The notes below the pieces were generated by a model. It saw only the letters and a list, made by a program, of their open reading frames with translations. It was not told the DNA's origin and made no database searches. This document shows, one piece after another, positions 57,943 through 64,000 of a stretch of DNA of 64,000 nucleotides. Each line of letters opens with the position of its first letter. Position 1 is the stretch's first letter. Origin of the DNA: Plantago ovata (Eukaryota > Streptophyta > Magnoliopsida > Lamiales > Plantaginaceae). Position numbers and translations under genes: made by a program. The stretch covers positions 111,412,261 to 111,476,260 of the forward strand of contig CM051455.1 in assembly GCA_028274465.1 (NCBI GenBank). The letters run 5' to 3'.

Positions 57943-59387
57943 CTATCTCTTCTTTCTGCGGGTACTAGACTTCCCCTTCATTGATCTCCTCTCCATGCCA
58001 CGAACCTGTGAATAAGAACGAATATAGGCTGCAAGACCACAGTAGTGAGTAATGAAAGAAATACCAGGCGGATCAAGTGGATCAGATATGGCTTGCAACA
58101 CGTGTTTCTTGCCATCCACTTCAATAGTGCAAGTTCTTTGGTAGATCTCCATCACGGAGCGTAGTTTAGTCAAGAACGTTCGCCCTAAGAGTATGACATC
58201 CCCCGTTCCAGGTGCAGACGCCGACATAACTAAAAAATTGGTGTATACAGAAGCTTCACCAATCTTGACCAACACATTTTTCACAACGCCTTCGGGTCTC
58301 ATAAAGGATCCATCCGCCAGTTGCACAATAGCCCTATGCTCAGATAGTTTTCCAAGGCTATTCTTTTCAAACACATTTATAGGGAGTATGTTTGAGTAGG
58401 ATCCCGTGTCTATTGTGGCATGGACATCTTCAAGCTCACCAATCCCTACCTTAACATCGAAACTTTTAGGGAATGGCTCGGGATCCTCTTGCTCCTCTTC
58501 ACTTTCGTCAGAACCAAGGTCCTTCTCTTCTTCCTTAGCCTGTAGAAGTTCCTCCTTCTTGCAACACTCGCACTTAGCAACCTTCTTGATGGTGATTTCG
58601 CCAGGTAGATCACCAGTCAATGTAATGGAATTCGACTTCTCACTGTTGCTAGGCAACTTGCCTTGCTCCCTACTTGCTCCTCGGTCGATCAACTCTTGCA
58701 TCTTTTGATGGGCAAGCCTAGTGCTCTCTTCCAACCTATCAAGCCTTGCCCTAGTCTTCTCAGAATCTTCTTCATAACGTTTGAGAAAACTTTGTGTGTG
58801 ATCAACCATCTTTTGCAAGTTCTCCATTAGTTGAGCCGACTTCGACTTCGGTGGCTCTTTCGGAGCGGGGTTTTCGCAGTGATCATTACCATAGTTTAGC
58901 ATACTACAGTCTTGGTTAGGGCCATAAGTTTGGTTTGCCAGTGCATATCCTTGATTGTTTCGGAATCCTCTTCTCCAAAATCCACCTCGAGGATTCCTAC
59001 CGTCTTGTCTGTAGCTAACTTTTTGAGTACCAAACTCCGTAGCAAAGGCTTCCTCTTCGCCTCCTCGAGCCCAGTTGCCATCATCATACGCAAGCTCCGA
59101 TCTACACATATGAGCCCCATGCCCATAGTTCTTGCATATTCGGCATACTTCGTTCGGAACAGTTGTTCCAGTGGCGCTCTTGAGGGCTTGCTTCAATTCT
59201 TCAGTGGTCTAGCTTCTGCCATTCCGTCGATTTCCTTGAAAAGACTGTGTAGAGATTTAGAGAAATCGTTATCCTCTATTTCCTCTAGTGCACGCCTTTG
59301 AAGTAGTCGCCTTCTTTGGTGGTAGACTCTGTCGATCTCAGCAATTGAATCAGCAAGTGGTGTTCCTGCAGAACGTGTATGCGGCAT
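57943..59387 (-). pseudogene. Gag-protease region of the Athila/Tat-like element
   Basis: The start MPHTRSAGTPLADSIAEIDR (59387) is close to the primer-binding site. A CCHC knuckle (CRICKNYGHGAHMC) near 59135 is followed by an acidic linker (DLGSDESEEEQEDPEP). A retropepsin domain follows, with active-site IDTGS (about 58410) and the second-lobe motif ILLGRTFL (about 58195). The region lacks continuity and no pol follows. The protease would cut Gag; here it is a fossil. Confidence 0.8.
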
Positions 59388-59535
59388 ACACTATCTGTAA
59401 CAGACTAGGAAAGGTGATTAGAAACAGACTAGGAAAGCAGTATCAGAGAGAGATTAAAAAGGAAAACTAAAACTAATAGAATTAGGAATTGAATGTTGAA
59501 AATATAAACAAATTAAACAGAAAAAAGGAGTATAG

Positions 59536-59553
59536 TCCCCGGCAACGGCGCCA
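59536..59553 (-). other. Primer-binding site, Athila/Tat type
   Basis: TGGCGCCGTTGCCGGGGA on the minus strand lies three bases inside the LTR. This is the characteristic site of Athila and Tat elements. Confidence 0.92.
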
Positions 59554-59556
59554 ATT

Positions 59557-60827
59557 TGATGAACGCGGGTTTTTCGGGTCCCAGTTCAATCAAATAAATT
59601 AGTTATTTAGCCAAAGGCAATTCACAACTACAACGAAAACCGTAGTGTAGCAGTAGAATGACCTCGAGTCGTTCTCTCAGGACTATAACTAGCTTTATCT
59701 ATTTAACTAGGAATATAAAAACAGCAGACAAAAGCAAAGGGGTTTTCTAACAGATAATGGAGATTGGTGATAGTATGATCCTTCAAAGCATGGAGTAAAT
59801 TCCTCGGTCTTGCATGGAGATCTTTGATCAATCTAATGTCCTGTTGCAATTATTAAGCACTACGAAGATAATGATACTGACAAGTCAATCTCTATTGTCC
59901 TATTGTGTTCCGTAATTATTCAACACTACGAAGATATACATGCGCATAGGTCGACCAGGGTCCAATTGTGCATAATAATTAATACAACATACGAGAATTT
60001 AGGCTGAGCCTGATCAACGAAATAAAGAAATAACACGGAGTATAATGCGCGATATAGTCATTAGCATGATTATCTTCCCTTCAATAAGAATTCACATACT
60101 ACCACCAACGATAAGTTTAGCTACTCATAATAGGCATGCAATCAACAGAAATCATAGAAGAAAACATGTTGAAAGATATATAAAAATAAGTAGAATAAAC
60201 TGTAAGATACAATGTTACCGAAGGTTGTCAATCTTCGAAGAATTGCGATCCTACAAGCTCCAATCTGCTATGAAAAAGTGTCCCCTAAGCTACGAACCCC
60301 AGAACAGGCTCTGGGAAGTCCCTACCTAAAACTACAGAGGAAGGTGAGAGAATAGGTCTGGAAAAGTATGAATTTTGGAGAAAAACTGAGCAACTATATA
60401 TAGGCTACGAAATAGTGTGGGGTGATTCGCCCCACACACCGGGCGGTTCGACCGGTGTGGGGCGATTCGCCCCAACCGCCCGGGAGAAAATCTCGCCGGA
60501 TTCCGCGTTTTTGGATTTCTTCCCCTTTTCGGACTCGGTTTCTGTCTTCTAGTGGCCTTCTAACCTTCAGATTCGACCCCTAGACTCCAAATCCTATCCG
60601 GAAACCTTCAGATACTCCAAATAGGCTTCTGGAACACCAATTCCTTGTCAACTTCAATATAATTGCCCGGAAATCCTCGATTTTCAACCAAAACCTGTAA
60701 AATGAAATCTAAAGGGAAACGTGACACTATTCTAATAAAATGCACTAAAATATAGCTAAATTAACATAGAATATAGCTAAAATAGGTGAAAAAGACTCAA
60801 ATGAAAGTGTAAAATACACATTCATCA
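59557..60827 (-). repeat. 5' LTR of the Athila/Tat-like element (1271 bp)
   Basis: On the minus strand it runs TGATGAATGTG...CGTTCATCA. The TATA box is at 60393-60403, with palindromes at 60415-60437 and 60435-60485 immediately upstream. The likely target duplication on this side is CCCTC (60828-60832). Confidence 0.9.
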
Positions 60828-61037
60828 CCCTCTAATTATGTGATCAGTCATTTATCGACTGCGGACATGTTTGATATCAATACAGACCAACCTGATGAAG
60901 ATATGACATGTTGTATGCCCAGTGTAATATAAATACATAAGTAAACATAAACATGAATAAACAAACATATAATATATGATTGTGAAATAGTACATTTGTC
61001 CTTAAATGTTGTTGTCTCTAGGACATACATAATATCA
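60828..61037 (-). mobile_element. Remnant of a copia LTR (same family as 2874-4963)
   Basis: GATATGACATGTTGTATGCC and GTCTCTAGGACATA are shared with 4795-4945. The fragment is the outer U3 end, cut on the left by the Athila/Tat-like LTR and abutting Ty3 gag sequence on the right. Confidence 0.8.
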
Positions 61038-62859
61038 TGCGGACAATCCTTTCAATCTCATCTCTAAGCTCGGCGTATTCATCCGCAGTGTGTCCCTTTC
61101 CTTTTTGAAATTGGCAAGATTTATTGGAATTTTTGTTCTTTCGACTCTCTTGGATTTGGTTTGGCCATGTTACATCAAGCTTCTCGAGACTATATATCTC
61201 AAGATGTCGGATCTTGGTCTATTCAAGTTTGTGTACTTGTCATACCTTCCTGGTGGTGATCTCCTCAGAGGAGTTGTCCTTTCTCTGAACTCATTACTCG
61301 GAGGAACTTCCTTGATCAAGTTTTGCTTTTGATCTCTTCTTTGCTTTCCCGGGTTTTACTATTTTGGGAGGATACTCCCTCTCCCTTTCTTTTTCCTTTC
61401 CTTTTTCTTTTGGAGGGTTGGCCCTTACGGTGATCGACTTTCGGAACTCTTCCGCTTCAAGGAAGTCTTTACACACTTTTGCCAATTGTGCTTCATTCTC
61501 CACCTGAGATTCGGAGAGCTTCTTTTGGAATTGTTTGTTGGTAGTGTTACCATACAAATATTCCTTCCTTTCATTGAACGAGTGGTCTTCTACTTGTAGG
61601 GAGCCTCATGGAACCTATTGATGAAGTCCCTCAGATCTTCATTTGGCTTTTGAACGATTTCATCCAAGTATCTTACCCTTCGTTTGGCTTTCATGGCCTT
61701 CTCGAATCTCTTGGAGAACTCTTGGCAGAGTTCCTTGTAAGACTTGATGGAGCGAAGAGGGAGGCACGACCACCATGTCATTGCTTCCCCTGTGAGGTTG
61801 GCCGGGAACATTAACGCCTTTGTCTTAGAATCGTGGCCATATGCATCATCTTGGTACCGAACCTTATCAAGTAGTCGTTGAGACAACTTGTTCCATCATA
61901 GCATTCGAACGTTGGAAAACCCCTCTCAATCTTTGCTTGGTGGTACCTTATCTCATCACACAATGGACTCGGATCTTGATCTTGTTGTTGCTCTTGAACA
62001 ACGTTCCTCAAGGTCTCTATCCGAGCTTTAAGGACAGTCCTTTGAGCTCTGAGTTCTTCCAAGGTGAGTCTCCTCCCAGTGGCTGGGTCGATCCCGACCA
62101 AAGGGGTTACCTCTGCGACAGTCCTCAAAGCGTTGTTCTCTGCCATCACTTCGGGCCGATTTTGAGGAGTGACCTGGTTGGGAGTAACTTGGTTTGGAGG
62201 AGTGGGAGGGTTTACTACTTGAACTGGATTCCCTTAAGGAAAAACATTTTGCAATGACGCCCTTATCCTTCCGTCAATCAATTCCCTTAAGTCATCGGGA
62301 GCTCCTTGTGGTCCCAATCTATATTGAACTCTAGAAGGTCCAAGTCTAGAATGAATTGGCCTGGTATTAGCTCTTGAATGAGCTTCATCTTGAGCTTGGG
62401 GTGCCCTTGGTTGGGATTGCTGAGGAGCGGGGACATTCTCAAGGGGTTGCCCTAGTCCTTGTGGATGTCTTATCCCCCGAGCTTGGATTCATCGTTGTAT
62501 GGTGAGAAGGAACAAGCCGTATTGAGCTTCGCCCATCTCGTAATATGCTGGTCGGACCACTTGTCCGTTGGGAAGGGTGAAGTTCAATGCGGCTGGCGGT
62601 GGAGGGTTTACCACGGTAGGAGGTGGAGGATGATCCCTCCGAAAAACATTGTTCTAGACTCTCAATGTTCCAAAAGCACTTCCGACAAGGACTTCCTGGG
62701 TTGATTTTCGCCCGACCTTTCCTCTTGGGATCCCGTGACATTAGTGAATGCCCCATCTATCATGTCTTAATTCATTTCAACATTGTTATTTCTAGGAGCC
62801 CTTGAAGCAACTGCTCTTCCTCCTCCTCGGCCATTTAGAGGGTGGCGAGTCGAGTACTT
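61038..62859 (-). pseudogene. Ty3 (Athila/Tat-like) gag remnant
   Basis: Minus-strand frames encode a Retrotrans_gag domain (FPANLTGEAMTWWSCLPLRS, then ELCQEFSKRFEKAMKAKRRV, DLRDFINRFHEA; about 61886-61590). An N-terminal part with LTLEELRAQRTVLKARIETL (about 62149-61940) and a Lys/Glu-rich tail (EKGKEKEREREYPP) are also present. It belongs to another Ty3 element, cut by insertions on both sides. Broken. Confidence 0.75.
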
Positions 62860-64000
62860 TGATGAACGTGTATTTTACACTTTCATTCGAGTCTTTTTCA
62901 CCAATTTAGCTATCCTCTAGGTTAATTTAGCTTATATTTTAGTGCATTTTATTAGAATAGTGTCATGTTTCCCTTTTCTTTGCATATTTCAAGTTTTAGG
63001 TGAAAAACGTACTTTTGATGGGCAATTATGGTAAAGAGAACGAAGTTTTGGTGCTTCAAGGTCATCCGTGGTGTATCTAGAAGTTTCCAGACGAGTTTTG
63101 AGGCCTAGGGGACGAGTTTCAAGGCTTAAAGGTCACTAGAAGGCAAAATCGAGTCCAAAAAGGAAACCTAAAGCCTAAAACTCGCTACCACCGACCTGGA
63201 GCTCCCAGGAGGTTCGCCCCCCGTCTGTCGACTAGTATATATAGTTTCGCCTATTTAGTTCGTTTTTCATACCTTTTCACCTTATTTTGAGAGACAAATT
63301 CTCCAGAGCTTGTTCTGGGAATTATTAGCATAGAATAATCTTTTTCTTATTGATTCGGAAGCTTAAGCATAGAGATTGGACATCTTTGATTCTCAATTCT
63401 TGCTTGTGAGTTAGCAATTCACCGGAGATTGACAACCTTCGTTGGTAACTTGTATCTCACGATTTTTCAGCTTTTGTTTATTCAATTCAACATGTTTTCA
63501 TTGATTCTTGATTTGATTATGCTTGTTGATTGCGATTTATACATGAGTAGCTAAATCTAAGGTTGGTGATAGTATGTGAATTCATAGCTAGGGTTCTTAA
63601 TTATGCATGAGTGGCTTCGCGCGTTTAAGACTTGATTTATTGTTTTATTTCTTTGATCTATCTAAGCCATCTATCTTCGTAGATTAGTGTTAAATTGAAA
63701 GAAACACTAGGACAATTAATGATCATAGATTTCTATACAAACTTCAAGTACTTCAAGTGTAATTAGAACCCGATGCTTAGAACGATCATACTATCACTAA
63801 CTTCCATCATAATTGATAAGAAAAACCTTTGCTAAATCGTTTTCTGATTTTATATTTTAAGTTAAATTAGTTAAAGCTAGTTATAGTCCTTAGAGATCGA
63901 CACTCGGGGTTATCTTACTTCTACACTACGTGCCTTGGTTTTCGTTGTAGTTGTAAGTTGCCTTTGGCTAAAAATAAATTTATTTGATTAATTGAGTCTG
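62860..64000 (+). repeat. Athila/Tat-like LTR, continues off the right edge
   Basis: It begins TGATGAACGTGTATTTTACA at 62860 and follows the family through the TATA box (63236-63244) to the conserved CTTTGGCTAAAAATAAATTT, about 40 bp short of the expected end. It is more diverged than the other copies and has a reduced palindrome (GGTTCGCCCC near 63210). It may be a solo LTR or the 5' LTR of an element outside the window. Confidence 0.85.

Larger units (their letters stand above)
56828..60827 (-). mobile_element. Athila/Tat-like Ty3 element, scrambled
   Basis: On the minus strand it has a full 5' LTR (59557-60827), a primer-binding site (59536-59553), a short gag-protease region and then non-coding sequence. 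That sequence includes the GGGAGGCAACCCGGAG motif usual near the 3' part of Athila/Tat elements (about 57880-57895). The left 580 bp belong to the same family but lie in the opposite orientation. Reverse transcriptase and integrase are absent. Broken and rearranged. Confidence 0.8.

Noticed and set aside
58193-59301. Plus-strand serine-rich coding frames
   Set aside because: They are shadows of the minus-strand gag-protease region, which has the CCHC and IDTGS motifs.

Overview
This is a nuclear DNA window from a flowering plant, almost certainly a eudicot. The evidence is wall-to-wall plant retroelement families, plant-type CACTA and MITE elements, and two host genes with plant-specific architecture. 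The species cannot be named from the sequence. Most of the 64 kb is transposable elements inserted into one another. The only host island is about 3.7 kb (14105-17824), holding a three-exon SUMO-like gene and a single-exon PAM68/DUF3464 chloroplast gene.

Layout, left to right. 1-4963: left-truncated minus-strand Ty1/copia element with a 2.1-kb LTR. 4964-14104: an L1-type LINE split by an Athila/Tat-like Ty3 element (8742-13421, target duplication GAGTC); the LINE RNase H domain and poly(A) tail resume at 13427. 14105-17824: host island with a degenerate Stowaway-like MITE. 17830-54989: a huge minus-strand SIRE/Maximus-like copia element ('element II', target duplication CTTAC). It is interrupted by a second whole-length relative ('element I', 23619-40050, target duplication GGTAC), by a CACTA DNA transposon (45612-49558, target duplication ACC) and by a solo Ty3 LTR (50802-52043, target duplication ATGAG). 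55014-55360: a Tourist-like MITE. 55604-56827: a partial SIRE-like LTR. 56828-60827: a scrambled Athila/Tat-like element. 60828-61037: a remnant of the first copia LTR family. 61038-62859: a Ty3 gag remnant. 62860-64000: an Athila/Tat-like LTR running off the window.

The most unusual signals are structural rather than coding. (1) Between pol and the env-like region, both SIRE-like elements carry an array of about eight short hairpins with a nearly constant 7-nt loop (T-N-C-C-Y-G-T on the plus strand) and different, compensating stems; one stem shows a paired substitution between the two copies. (2) The heptamer TTGCTGA/TCAGCAA is enriched tens-fold through these elements, in LTR, gag, pol and spacer alike. 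(3) A ~170-bp block of covarying hairpins with loop TAGGCGGC(R) is shared, in the same sense orientation, by the copia leader at 1.9 kb and an intron of the CACTA gene at 47.8 kb. (4) The Ty3 LTR family carries a fast-changing array of GC-rich palindromes (core CGANTCG) just upstream of its TATA box. (5) The SUMO-like gene is intact but ends in Ser-Gly, not Gly-Gly.

A 100-N gap at 29957-30056 is flanked by two near-identical ~500-bp stretches, so local sequence quality there should be distrusted. The retroelements are treated as fossils: all that can be judged look broken.
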